From: Struthidea cinerea
Lineage: Eukaryota > Chordata > Aves > Passeriformes > Corcoracidae
DNA length: 64,000 bases
Assembly (NCBI GenBank): GCA_013397865.1
Contig: VZTI01005062.1
Span: 1,135,696 to 1,199,695, forward strand
Direction of reading: 5' to 3'
How positions within the stretch are numbered: the first letter of the stretch is position 1; every line of letters starts with the position of its first letter. Position numbers and translations under genes: made by a program. Below the pieces are notes generated by a model. The model did not search any database and was not told the origin of the DNA. It saw nothing but the letters and a program-made list of their open reading frames with translations. Shown here piece by piece: positions 1 through 12,100 of the stretch.

Positions 1-2885
1 TGCCAAGTAGAAGAGGTTTGTTCTGCATCCTAATGAAGAGTCTAACCCAACTGACAAAACTGTATAAACTAACTCCTTGCTGTAGCCTTTGATGTTGCTA
101 GGGCTGGCCTTACTGTGTGCCAACAGGCCTCTGAATATAGCTTTCAGGCCTTTCCCCCCTGCTGATATAATCCACTTCCACCTTTTTTGGCCCCGTGCAT
201 CTGTGACTTGGGCTGGTTCTTAGGGATGCGCTCATCCTATCAGAGTGACTGATATCTAAGATAGGGAGGAAGCATTAACATCCCACCAACTACACCCTGC
301 CCCCTGTTCTGCTGTGGGAGAAAGGAGCCCAGCTGTCAGCGCTTGGCATAAGCTAGACAGAGTTTGAAACCCAGCAGAGCTTAAGATGAGACACTGGGGA
401 AAGGTTCTGGGCATTAAACCTAGTTTTCTTACCTAACCATGGACATGTAATACAGAGTCTTTTAATAGAACACTGGGAGGTTTTTTTAAAATTTTCTCAG
501 AAAGATTCTCAGTAATAGATTTCAAGGAGTGCCATAATCACTGCAGAAGTGTTTAATTATCAGTTAAATATCAGCGTATAATCACTGGTATGTACTGAGC
601 CACCATTTGCAGCCCACATGTGTTATACTTTACCTACACTGCATGATTACAATGGAGAACTTCAGGTATAAGCAAATAAATGCTCCTGAGTCCTTTCTTG
701 CCACGTTGTCCTTTCTTGCCAATTAGTCCTGTTCCAGTTAGGGAAAATGTTCCAAATAGAAATATGACTCTTAATTTCCCTGCTCCTAGGGCTGCCATTA
801 GGTTTTTGTTTTGGTTTTGGTTTTTTTGGTTGTTTGTTGAGCTTTGCTTGGTTTTTCCAGTGGAAAAACATTTGTAACAGCTTTTTTTAAAGGGACAGAG
901 TTCTTCCTCACTTGTGTCAAGGTCACTTTTTTTTGGTGGCTATGTCAAAAAGATGAGATTAATGCCACTCCTTCTCCACCTCATTTCCACTGTCCTCCCT
1001 GTAGGCGTATGTGTATGGGATGGGAAATAAAAACCCTGCTCCTGCTGTTGAAGGGCATACATACCTGGAGCTGCTAAGGAATAAAGGCTAATGGCCTTTG
1101 TCACTGTTACAATCCGAGGGTTCACCTGCCTTGAGACCCACACAAAAACCTTTCACTTAATGTGGCAGTTCTCAGGTTTTGAAGATCCATTAGGGGCTAC
1201 AGGCTGAAGCTTAACATAGCACCACCATTTAGCCTGTCATGCAGCAGCTCTGTAGTGTGCCCACAGGATGGTCTCAGAGGTGGCTGTTCTCCAGAACCTT
1301 CCTGGAACTGCCTCTAAGAGGCAACATAATATGGAGAGGTTTTTAATAAGTCACTTCAGAGTTCAGTTCTGGTGGCATAATGCCCTCCTTTGTTTTACTG
1401 AGCTGATCAGAAGAACATTTTGATGCTGCCTAGATGTTTGCTAGAATGTTATCCTAGCTTCCCCATCCTGCCTCACAGCATACTCACTGCCCCACAGTAT
1501 ACTCCTTTCCAGGAGAATCATGTGTTTACAAGGCAATCTGTATTGGTTAGTGCCTAGTGCAGGAATTTGAAGGGCCTGAGTTGAGATGGAGGTAGAGATT
1601 TCTGCTCTCAGTTTGCACTTCAGTATATTTCCTGGAGATTTCTCCCTTGGTTAGAAGGATGTTGGAACTGTTCACACAGAAACTGCCAAACTACCAAACA
1701 TTATGTCTGGTGCTTTAAGATAACCTAACATCAATTTCGGGTTGTCTTAATTCACTGAGCAATAAACTAAAGCTGCGCAGCTCCTGTTAACACAAAAAGC
1801 CAAGACACCTCATAGGAGGACAGAAACACCTAAGAGAAAAATGATGTTGATGGCTGGGGATAGATATTGCTACAAACATCTGACGCAGCCACTAAACTAG
1901 AGCTGCTTGTAAATCAACTTGCAGAAAACTGGTCCCTGGGACTGGTCTTTCCCTCAGTTCCATCAGTAAGACTGTTGGCTTGGGTAAGTCACACACTCTC
2001 TGGGAGGAAGACACCATTTAACGGTGTTTGATCTCATAATACTTTTATAGTGTTTTGAAACTCCAGTGAGTAAGCATCACTGACAGCAAGGCTGAAAGAG
2101 ACAGAACATCTGCTTTACTGTCAGCTCCTCTTGTCCCTCTGTTATTTCCTCAGTGTCAATTAACTAGACAATTTTTTTAGTTTTTCAGAAAGTGAAACAT
2201 ATCTGGTAAAACCCGTGGTATTCTGCCCAGAGCATAGCCCCAGGCATTGTTATCATCTAAATAAATCAGAAATTGTCTCTTTGTTCATGTAATCTATCTA
2301 AGGAAAGGCCCGCCATGGGAAGTGTATTTCGTAACTACATTAAGTATATTCATAGGGAATCTCTACTTGCCCACCCCAAAACAATATTGAACTTTTTTCT
2401 CAGTCTGCTAAGACATCTTAGAGATAAAACCATCCGTAGCATTCTCCCTGGTATGACTTGCCATGTGGAAAGATGAATCAGTGTCAAGGGCACATGTTGG
2501 ACCAAGCTACACCCCAGGTATTTTTGCCACACTGGATGGAACAAAGATACTTTTGCCTGTCATTTCACCCCTGAATCACTTAGGAGGCTGAGTGTCTCTG
2601 ACAAGCCTCCTCTAAAGCATGGAATAAACCAGCTCTTCAGCACAGAATAACTGCATGCAGGCCAAAAACCAGTCTGCATCACTGGCACACTCCAAGCTCA
2701 CCCCCACCTTTTGCAAAGGTCACAGAGTATGGGGGGCTGGCATACAGTTGTTAAGTTGCTGATGGAGATGCTTTCTGCCTCTGTGCTGAGCATGAGGAGA
2801 TGTAACTTTTGGGGTTTTTGGAGCTAGGAGAACTGAGAGAAGGGCCCAGAGTAGATTTTTGATTTAGGATCTCTGCCTGTATCAA
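1..2885. other. non-coding stretch, probably PAMR1 intron
   Basis: I see no exon, RNA gene or clear repeat here. The open frames are short (under 80 codons), lack domain patterns and are not flanked by convincing splice sites. The position, upstream of PAMR1 exons that begin in phase 1, suggests a large PAMR1 intron. The EGF and CUB exons expected upstream were not found in the window. Confidence 0.5.
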
Positions 2886-2991
2886 CCATTCATCATTGTT
2901 GACCAGCTAGCCTCCCTCACCTGCTTCACCACCCTCCTAATCTTCTTCCCCATTACTGAAGCCCTAGAAAAACAAAATATTCAACTTCTAA
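2886..2991 (+). pseudogene. MT-CYB (numt): numt fragment: cytochrome b C-terminus
   Basis: The last ~35 codons of mitochondrial cytochrome b. Reading from the Pro codon at 2886, the frame gives P-F-I-I-V-D-Q-L-A-S-L-T-C-F-T-T-L-L, close to the conserved C-terminal helix of avian cytochrome b. A single extra A in the A-run near 2970 shifts the frame just before the final N-K-x-x-N-x-stop. The stop TAA is at 2989-2991. Upstream of 2886 the match fades, which sets the insertion edge. Confidence 0.85.
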
Positions 2992-2995
2992 AAAG

Positions 2996-3066
2996 ACTCT
3001 GATCATTTAGAAAAAACCATTGGTCTTCTGAACCAATGAGTGAAGACTACACCTCTTCTTAGAATT
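2996..3066 (+). pseudogene. numt fragment: mitochondrial tRNA-Thr
   Basis: It follows the cytb stop within a few bases. The acceptor stem strands are visible (ACTCTGA at 2996 and TTAGAAT near 3059-3065). The anticodon stem is TTGGT/ACCAA with a seven-base loop CTTCTGA. In the mitochondrial gene the loop carries TGT; here the central triplet is TCT, so the copy is mutated and not a functional threonine tRNA. Confidence 0.75.
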
Positions 3067-3078
3067 CCACAAATCACC

Positions 3079-3149
3079 TCAGAAAAAAAGGACTTAAACC
3101 TCTATCTCCAAATCCCAAAGGTGGTATTTTACATTAAACTGTTCTCTGA
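3079..3149 (-). pseudogene. numt fragment: mitochondrial tRNA-Pro
   Basis: On the + strand the segment starts TCAGAAAAA and ends TTCTCTGA, which pair as the acceptor stem of avian mitochondrial tRNA-Pro encoded on the opposite strand. The anticodon region reads CCCAAAG on +, so the TGG anticodon is still present on the - strand. It sits between the tRNA-Thr and ND6 relics as in avian mtDNA. Confidence 0.75.
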
Positions 3150-3158
3150 TTTCTACCC

Positions 3159-3652
3159 TTAAACTGCCTGAATGACCGTGTCAGATAACCTCAAGTTCTA
3201 AAACAACAAATAAAGTTAGCAACAGACCCCACCAAAACCATCCCTACCCCACAAGAATAAAACAGCTACATCACTAAAATCTGATTGAACAGAAAACATA
3301 TCCCACTGTCAACAGCAGCCACCCCAAATTTTCAGCATTCAGTAAACTCCCCCAATAACTACCTCCAAGAACTAAAACAGGACCCATACCATAACAACCA
3401 ATCCCCCCCAAGTCTCTGGAAAAGGATCTGCCACTAAAGACAAAGAACAAACATAATCCACTGACATTCCACCCAAATAAACCATAAACAGCACCAATGA
3501 GACAAAGGAGACCCCCAAACCCAACAACCACCCATACCCTGCAATAGATGCCAACACCAAACCTACCTCTCCATAATACAGTGATGTGTTACATGCAACT
3601 GCTAACCCTCCCAAAACAAAACACAACCCTAAGAAAAGTACAAAATAGGTCA
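3159..3652 (-). pseudogene. MT-ND6 (numt): numt fragment: NADH dehydrogenase subunit 6
   Basis: On the - strand the start region at about 3652 reads x-T-Y-F-V-L-F-L-G-L-C-F-V-L-G-G-L-A, the conserved N-terminus of avian ND6 (a subunit of respiratory complex I). The initiator is now CTG. The frame continues through V-S-F-V-S-L-V-L-F-M-V-Y-L-G-G-M and A-D-P-F-P-E-T-W-G to about 3400, then shifts to another frame that carries the middle of the protein. Towards the 3' end further in-frame stops appear. The length (about 494 nt) is some 25 nt short of the usual 519-522. The gene uses the mitochondrial code and cannot work in the nucleus. Confidence 0.88.
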
Positions 3653-3657
3653 GAATT

Positions 3658-3727
3658 GTTCCTGCTTGGCCTCTCTCCAGTGTCTATGGCCTGAAAACAC
3701 GTCGTTGTAAGCTTCAATTGCAGGAAC
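3658..3727 (-). pseudogene. numt fragment: mitochondrial tRNA-Glu
   Basis: The + strand begins GTTCCTG (3658-3664) and ends CAGGAAC (3721-3727), a perfect 7-bp acceptor stem. The anticodon loop on + reads CTGAAAA, giving TTC on the - strand. The anticodon stem has decayed. No recognisable control-region sequence follows, so the insert seems to end here. Confidence 0.75.
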
Positions 3728-6700
3728 CCTCCCAAAATACAGCTTTTTTTTTTCTTCCCCTTCCTACCCCTCTGTTCAGTCCTCTCTGAAGACTGCTGAT
3801 ACACTGCTTGTACTTCTGGGGTGCAGGTATACAGACTGCAGCTCTTGCAGTGCTTTGGGGTAACCTTAAAACTACTTTGAAGTTTGCTGAAATAATCAGC
3901 ATTCTTCAATGCTGACTGTTTTGTTCTTTCCCCTCCCCTCCCCTCCCCCCAAGTTCATTAAAAAGCTTTGTTCCTCCTTGAGGATTTTACACTCACACAT
4001 CTCTGAGGCAGCTACCTTACACACTTCCCTTCATGGGAATCATTTCATTGTCTTCCATGCTCTTTGCTGATGATGCAAAACACTGCCAAGGCAGAATGGC
4101 CTCAGGAGGCAGGAATGATGACAAAATTGACCAGGCAGAATCCCACTTGTTCTTTCTTATGACTCCCACTCTCCACTTTGGTTTCTTCAAGAGCTCAGAA
4201 GCTGCATTTCACAGCCAATCAAATTGCCCTGCTACTTCCTTTGTACTCTTCTGCTTTTAAGTTCCCTTCATTTTCTTTTCCCTATACTCTCATCTCAACA
4301 CTTGGTAATTTCCATCTCTTTTTCTAAAATGGGCAATGCCAGATCTTCCTTCCTATACGAAATTCAGCTCAGACCTCTGCAAAAGGCTGAATGAAATATT
4401 CTGTCAGCTATGCTAGGGTGAATCTGTATCATTAAATATTGTTCTCTTGTTTCAGTTAATGCACATTCAGAAACATTTTTTCACAGCAATATGCATTTGT
4501 TTAGAGTGCCTTTTTCATCCAGTACTGCCTGGGCTTGTCCTGTTTATCTGGAAAGATGACATCTCCACAATAAAACACCTCAGGATTATTTACTCTCTCA
4601 TTTGGAATTTGATGTAATAATGAGCATATCCGCTTCTTTCTTGCCCTACAATCTTCCCCCTGAGCAGACAGTGCTCTCCCCTGCAGCATGATATTGTGAT
4701 ATTTTCCAAGGGACACATTAGGGAACTTATGATAAATATTAGTTCTTGCTACTGATAGAGAAAATGACTGTTGAGGATTGTTAGGATTTCATTCACTCCA
4801 GCATCCCATGCACAAACAGGTCCAGTTGTATAATTAAATAGGCCATCCAAGTACCGGAAAGGTTGTATCCAGAGACACAGCTTTCTAAGGGCTAAGAACA
4901 ATGCTGATAAAGATCAAGTGGCTAATTGTAAGCAACAGCCTCCAAATTGCCTCCGGATGAATAAATCACAGTGAGTGATCCAAGCATATTTTCTCATGGA
5001 TACGGTCTCATTCACAGAGGCAGGGAGCTAGAAAACATCAGGGGCAACTTCCAATTGGCTGGAAGGGAATGAAAAGATTTGGATTTCAGTAGGGGTTACG
5101 TCATAATTTTGTTTAATTATTCCTAGCTCGTGGAACTACTGCAAAAGCAAAGAGGCCCAGAGAGCAGGACTGGAAGCCTACTCTCTGGTTCTTGGAGCTG
5201 GTTGATCAGCTGCTCTTGTTATGATTTCCTTTGACATTTCCAGGATTAATGTAAGGACTGGCAAAACGCAACAATAAGAGGAGATTTGAACTTCCAGGAC
5301 TCTTTCATGGGGGATAAATTAAGGCCAAAGACCTTTGTAATGAATGCTCTGCCCCAGCACTGCTGCATGAGCTGTGGCTGAAGCTGGGCATGGAGCTGGG
5401 AGGATGTGTCCTGGGATATCACAAGAGGCATGAAGGAGGATAGAGTGTTTCCTCTCTTTTGGAACACAAGTGACAGAGTGCAGAGATAGTTTATCAAAAA
5501 TCCTCCCTTGCCAGCAACCTAAATGGAAGCTCCTGCAATGCATGGGCACACTTACGGGGAATAATTGTTACTCCTTCAGGATTTGTATTTTATACTGAAG
5601 GCCAAGTTCCTGAGGGACATTTGCTCTTTTAGCTATTGCAATCACCATGACATGAGCACTTTTGTGGAGCTTAGCCTTGGCTAAGTGCCTGTGATAACAC
5701 AGAGGTTTGAGGTACCTCTGAGGCCCCTGCCTAGAGCCTCACCCACTCATTGCTGAGTCTGTGGTGACAGGCATGACCAAGTAGAGCAGAGCTCCTTTGA
5801 TATGTGGCTGTAGCTGTTCAGAAAACACTGCCATCACTGTGAACACCTTTTTATCCCAGTAGTTTCCATGCCCTTTTCTGTACAGGATCTGCTGTAGTGT
5901 TTCCAAGCTTTTGTTCTCTGCTATGAGAGTCTCGCTTTAAAAATAATTAATTTTCAATCCAAACCTGAGCACTCTAGGCTTTCCTTGTTCACCCTCTTCT
6001 AATTTCTTGTTCTAAAAGTTGCAGTCACATTCTTTTTTCACCTAAAGTGTAGAGCCTGTCAGCTCCAAAAAGTAAAAGTTTTGAGAGGAACCAAAGAAGA
6101 CAAGCGAGCATTCTAGTCATCACCAGCCTCCTCAGACACAGCCCGTGTAAACACACACCACCCCCGCAAAGCATTTTCTTCAGAGTCCTGACCAAGACCA
6201 CCTGTCCTCCAAAGCTGTTCAGCTCCCAGCAGTCTGTTCCTGCTGTGGAGAAGAATGAAGATCACACTGCAAAGCTAATGCCATTGAGCCTCTCTGGCTC
6301 CCATTCACATGCAGTTCTTGCCAGAATCTGGAGCAGAACAGCTGGGCTCCTTAGTGTGGCTTCTTAGTCATCAGTGCTCTCCAGTGTAGGAGAGGTGGGA
6401 TGTTCAGGGAGGTGGTGAAAGAATGTTAGTTTCCTTATGCTGGATCCTGCAGTGTTTGCTCCATTTATTCAGGAGATGTTGAGCTGAGAGTTGTTCTTGA
6501 GAGCAGCATCAGAAGATGCCAGGCTCTTTCCCGAGTGGAAGCACCACCACTGTGAGTTGAGCTCCTTGTAGGAACAAAGCCTGTGCTGAAACAATTGTAG
6601 GCTCAGGGAGAGTGTCAGCAGTGTCATGGAGAGGACATTCCCATTACAGTTTACACAGCTTGCTCTATGAGGCACTACAGGGCCTCACGAATCCATTGTT

Positions 6701-8714
6701 GCTATCAGCAGACTTATAATGTGCCCATGACCCCAGCGTGCAGAGAACCTTGAAGGCAGAAAGGAGCCAGACAAGAACACTGGGACTCCTAAAGAATCAG
6801 TCTGGAGTCAGGGCTCCTGCTTCATGGTGCATGTGACCTAATACATGAAGGTCTCTCAGGCCTGAGCAGAGAAGAGTGCAGAACCACCCTGCCTCAGGAT
6901 GGCAGGATGGCCTGACACCTCCCAATGCAGACTCTTTTATCAAATGCATTGCCAAACTCATATGCTAGTTTGAAAGCCCTGTGCACTGCTTATGAGAAGC
7001 AATAGAAAAGCAGGTCTGAGCACTCTGAGCCGTGGCCTCCAGGAATCCCTTACCTCATTCCCTCTTAGAGCATACAGCCATTCTAAAAATATTTTGACAG
7101 CCAATGTCCTTATGCTTTTGGCTAAAGTTAGCCTCTGTGGGCTTATGTGATAGGCATTAACCATCTCTGCCTGCTATGCCAAGCTGCAAAAGGAAGATGT
7201 CTCAGGAGAACCATCTGAGTCCTCCCCCATGGCAGTTCTCCTCTGCCAGCAAACCCTGTGAGAACCTGGGGCATCCTCACCTTGTGAATGCATGCTGGGC
7301 AGAGAAGGGATAAGCATAGGAATAAATGGTATCAGAGATTTACATGGACTGACAGAGCTCTCGGGCCAAGATTAGGAAATAAACTCTGAGTAAAGACTAC
7401 AGATTCTGTAAATCTGAATTCAGAAGAGCTCTTTACACATGGGGCTTTGCAAAGGGAATCACAATACCCAGCAGTAGCTGCTAAGTGGCTCGTGGCTGGG
7501 TCCCTCCTTAACTCACGTGCTTTGTGTTCAGACACTCTGAACTATCTGCTCCCATATGGCTCCATCACCTTTGGACAAAACCCTGCTGCTGAGAATAATA
7601 TGTAGATTACAAAATGGTATAATTATTTACTGCTGATTTCTGCACAAAGTCAGGTCAGTTTAAATGTAAATGTAGTAAGAATATCAGGAGATGACAGGAC
7701 AGTTCCTAGCTCTGCCAGTCACTCACTGCTTGCCTTCAGGTTAATTACTTGATAACTCCCTGCCATAGCATCCCCAGTAGTAAAATGCAGATATGCTAAT
7801 GTTATAAAAAATTTTGGAAAAACAGAGATTACTGTTATATAATGATACTCAGGTAACCAGGCTTGCCTTCTAAACAAAACTTAAACCAAGGAAAAGAATT
7901 TGATCAAATCAGACTTGCAGTCAAAATGTCACACGTGATGGGATTTACCACTATTGACTTCAGCAGGCTGGTTTGTAGGCAGCCTTTGCAAATATCAATG
8001 AGCTATATGAAGTTCATGTAGGTGGAGCTGTCTGGGAGTTTTCTGTTAGAATAGTTCCATAGCAGTAAATTTCAAAGAAATTTGTATTTTATTCTGGATT
8101 TTTCCTTTAATTTTTGTTTTCTTAATCACAGAGAGGAAAAGAAAGTCACTTTCTCATACTCTGCATGTTGTGGTCCCTCCAGCAACAAGATCTTGGAGCC
8201 ACGTTTCTCAGGCTTCTCGGTCCTCTGGCTCCAGAGCATTTGTTGGCCACTGCAGTGAAACCATGAAATCCCAAAGCTCTGATCCAAAATCCTGATGCTC
8301 AGAATCCCTGTGCAGGCATTTTTCTGGCTCAGGGGCTGCTGTGACTTTTAGCAGCATGCAGGGTAATGACAGCATTCACTGGGGAAGAGAATGTAATTTA
8401 GGCTTCCTCCAGACAAAATGTCCTCTTTTTGAGAATAGTTATTTAAATTTCTTCTGTTTCAGTCTATCAGGCTTTCTCTGACAGTCATTAGACTGGTTTA
8501 GGTAGTGTGGTGGCCTCAGGGGTTCTGATGTAAGTCCATAATTCTCTCTTTTTCTGCAGCAAGATGCTAGGATTCATAACAGCAGAAGCCGCTCTATTCC
8601 CCAGCTGGTTACCCAGTGCCATTTCTCTGACCATTTTCAGTGTTTGGCCTCCACTGAGCACACCAGCACACCGTATGCAAAAGCAACATTACAAGCACTT
8701 AGAAAAGCTCTGTG
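3728..8714. other. non-coding stretch, probably PAMR1 intron
   Basis: No exon or RNA gene recognised. It contains T-rich and C-rich tracts directly after the numt (3745-3775 and 3930-3950). The remaining sequence looks like ordinary unique AT-rich intronic DNA. Confidence 0.5.
3930..3950 (-). repeat. C-run tract; G-quadruplex motif on the - strand
   Basis: Four C runs (4, 4, 4 and 6 bases), each separated by one T. The - strand therefore has four G runs of at least four with one-base loops, a canonical G-quadruplex pattern. Confidence 0.7.
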
Positions 8715-9193
8715 GCCCCTAACGCAAGAAGGATGTGGACCTGTTGGAAAAAGTCCAGAGGAGGGCCAGGAAGATGATCAGAGGGCTGGAGCACCTCTCC
8801 TATGAGTATAGGCTGAGAGAGCTGGGGTTGTTCAGCCTGGAGAAGAGAAGGCTCTGGGAAGATCTTAGAACAGCTTTCCAGTGCCTGAAGGTGGCTACAA
8901 GAGATCTAAAGAGAGACTTTTCACAGGGGCAGATAGTGATAGGACAAGGGAGAATGGCTTTAAGCAGAGTGAAGGTAGATTTAGGTTAGATATCAAGAAG
9001 GAATTCTTTACTGTGAGAGTGGTGAGGAACAGATTGACCAGAGAAGTTGTGGATGCCCCATCCTTGGAAGTCCTCAAGGCCAGACTGGATGGGGCTCCGA
9101 GCAACCTGGCCTAGTGGAAGGTTCCCTGCCTATGCCAGGGAGGTTGGAACTAGATGATCTTTAAGATCCCTTCCAACCCAAACCACTCTATAG
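8715..9193 (+). mobile_element. CR1 LINE, 5'-truncated 3' end
   Basis: The conserved 3' part of an avian CR1 retrotransposon in sense orientation. The translated segment from 8735 shows the ORF2 C-terminal pattern D-L-L-E-K-V-Q-R-R-A-R-K-M-I-R-G-L-E-H, then L-R-E-L-G-L-F-S-L-E-K-R-R. After frame breaks it continues as F-R-L-D-I-K-K-E-F-F-T-V-R-V-V and ends ...P-S-L-E-V-L-K-A-R-L-D. The 3' UTR ends with the family signature GATCCCTTCCAACCCAAACC near 9164-9183. It is truncated at the 5' end, as most CR1 copies are, and frameshifted, so inactive. Confidence 0.93.
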
Positions 9194-12100
9194 AAAATAT
9201 TCAGAGCTATACTACCTAGGCAAAATGTGCTATATACATTAGCACAGGTCAGCCTGAAAGCCAAACTCTGATTTGGGAATATGCAACAAGATAAATTTCT
9301 TTAGCAGTAGCAATATTAAAAAATTTTGTAAGCAAATTAAGAACAAAATTCCATGAAAGCTCTTGCACCTAATTTCAGGCAGGGACAAAAAGGGAAATAT
9401 AAACCCTTTATTAGTACCAGCAATGAGAAATGAGATTTATTTCAGGCATGCAATATATTATTGAAAGGTTGTGCAGAATTTAGAGATAATAAATTATATG
9501 TAGGAAGGGGTATGTATTATTTAACAAAGTGGGTGAGAGGAAGGCAGCAGAAAAAAATAGTGTTCGTTTAATGAAGAGACTCTGGGACAAAAGCAAATGA
9601 TGATTCCATCATGCAAGATTTGAAGGATATTGGAGAGAGAAAAGTGTAGCTCAAGAGATCATCTAATTTGCCTCACTGGTGATAAAATGAGCCCAAAGAC
9701 TATTTCTAAATGGCAGATAATTCTGATCTGAGGAATGTCTCTTACATATAATTTAAAAGGGAAAGGAATTGTACTGTTACTATTAATAATAGAATATTTT
9801 ACTTAAAAATTCAGGAACTTACTGTTCCTCTAGTCAAGTTTTTCTCAGATTGAGGAAAGTTATCTGTGAAATGTGAAGCTATTTTAATGTTTCATATGGG
9901 ACAGAAATTGTTTTCTTTTTCCCAAGACACCACAGTAAGAGGCAAGAAGTATAGTAAGTTTTATCAGGAATGTGTGAGTTTGTGATATAAACACTTGAGG
10001 CAGCTCTGGTTTTTATTATCTAACAGCTGGGCTGTCACAACTGAGCATTTCTGCCAGAGGAGCCTGTAACCACCCTCCTACTTTGCTCTCTTATGAACTG
10101 TACAGAGCTGTATCAAGCTAAAATTCAACCCTAAAGTGGCAAGGGTCACCTACATGCCTGTATAGATTAACTGTGGAACTTCCCAGGAACAACACTGTGT
10201 AGCAAAATATGGAAAAAATTAAAACAAATCAACAGAAATCTCTCCACTCATGATGTGTTTGCTGGTGTTGCCCTGCTCCCTACAAAGTCTGTTCTATTTT
10301 TTTTTGGCTGGAGTTTCAGTTTTCAAATGATGAGACTCATATAATTTCTACTTACCTCCTACTATGCCTTTCCAACATTTGTCAAGGCGACTTTCATAAT
10401 TTTTTGAGTAAGAATTATCCTATTCCTAATTTTATCCTGCTTGAATATACCTTTTTGTCCTCCTTTAAACATTTTAATATATCCTTGTTGTATATCTTTT
10501 ATTTTTCCTTATCTTTTACCTTTTCAATTATTATAGTTTTTGAGTGAGCAGGGTGGTCATTCTTAGCTCTTAATCACTCTTTATATTATTTTTCCCTGAC
10601 ATTACTTTCACCTTTCTAGATATAAATTCACCAAGATCTTTATAGCTCTGATGACATCCTGGCAGGAAGAATGGGATCAGCCTGACCCTCATGGAGTCTC
10701 TGGGTTGCTCAGATGTTTTTTGACAGAACTTGAATGAATGTCTTTCATATTTGGCTGTCCATTACCACCTCATAGTAGAATTCTGTAGACACCTAGTCCA
10801 TTTTCTGGGTTCCTGGTGGGTTTGGTCCAAGAGGACGGTGCAGATGTAGAGCACTTGACACATGTCCAACTTGCCCCAAAGCTAGGAAGCCAGAGTCACA
10901 GGGAATAGGAATGTTGTTTGGTTTAGGGTTTTTTTTCATGTGGAACAGAGCAGTCTAACTGGTGGCCTAAGAATGGTTCAAGATCATGGAGTGCTCCTGG
11001 CCAGCCCACCACCTGCTTCCCAAGGAAGTGCTGTCCAAACAGCTCATAGCCCTGTCTGGGCTGTAACAGTCAGGGTAGACCAGGCACAGGTACAGCTGGG
11101 GGTGGATACAAGCTGGGATGGGGATGGCTGGAGGTGAGTGAGAGCTGTGAGGGGCATCCAGCCCTCTCTGCTGGACCATGTACAGAAGGAGGATGGATAT
11201 TCAGAAATACTCAATAGATGGCAGGGTAAGGTGCATCCTGCCTAAGCAAGGGAATCTGAAATAATATCAAATACCTTAGAAAGCTTAGAAACTGAAGAGA
11301 AGTGGGTCAGATCATGTGGTTGGATTTTATGGCTAATGTGTATCCAGAGGGCAGAGCTAGGTATGAATGACATTTACAAAATGTTCTTTTCCTTTCTTTT
11401 TGACTTCTGAGAAATGTCTGTTGGAGAGTTGGATTTAGTTGTACACCAGGAGAGAATGTTGAAAGACTTCAATAAAATATCTCAAACAAAGAAGGCTGTC
11501 TGAAAATTCAATGGAATACACTGCACATTCTGAAAGATGTAAGAACCAGACAAATTCACTCTTGATGGGAAGCTATCCACAAAAAAAATAAGATAGACTT
11601 GGATGAAACACATGGGGGCTAGGATTCCCTTCATAATAACTCTTCAAAACTCCATTGCCTGAGGTGTTCACAAGTAAAGGGAAAAGGTGGAAAAGAGCTC
11701 CCTGAAACATATTAGGTGAAAGGGATAAAAGGCAAGTCAAACTGAAAAAGAAAAAACCTACAGAGCTCAAACCAAAGCAGTAGAAGCAGGTACTGGAGTA
11801 ACTGTATGAGACTTTCAGACTAGATAGTATTGCTGAAAACAGAGCTCAGCTGTGGGACTGAGATGCAGGGAACATCTCAAGATTCAAAACCACATTTAAT
11901 TTGTAGAGAGAAAGAATGAGCTTACAAAATGATCCACAGAAAAAAATACAAATGGAGTGGCTGTGCCTCCAGTGGCAAATTTTAAAGTATAGCAGAAATG
12001 ATGAAGACCCTGTGTTACGAGAGAATAGACAACCAGTTGCTAAACTGGTAACAATAGAACACATCTATTAATAATACTAAGGTGTTTTGCCATCAGAGAA

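Larger units (their letters stand above)
2886..3727 (+). other. nuclear mitochondrial insertion (numt): cytb end to tRNA-Glu
   Basis: About 840 bp of mitochondrial origin, visible from a strongly G-poor, A/C-rich + strand and from collinear relics of five mitochondrial genes: cytochrome b 3' end (+), tRNA-Thr (+), tRNA-Pro (-), ND6 (-), tRNA-Glu (-). This is the standard avian order, without a control region between Thr and Pro. All genes carry frameshifts or substitutions, so this is a dead nuclear copy. The left edge falls inside cytb at about 2880-2888. The right edge falls at or just after the tRNA-Glu acceptor end near 3727. It lies in presumed PAMR1 intronic DNA. Confidence 0.9.

Noticed and set aside
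3274..3626. Hydrophobic, membrane-protein-like open frames on the - strand
   Set aside because: They are pieces of mitochondrial ND6 in a numt, frameshifted against each other, not a nuclear membrane protein.
2996..3727. Possible functional tRNA genes
   Set aside because: They are mitochondrial tRNA relics inside the numt with mutated loops or stems. No nuclear A/B box promoter structure was sought or expected.
8735..9114. Open frames that look protein-coding
   Set aside because: They match the CR1 ORF2 C-terminus with frame breaks and belong to a dead retrotransposon copy.
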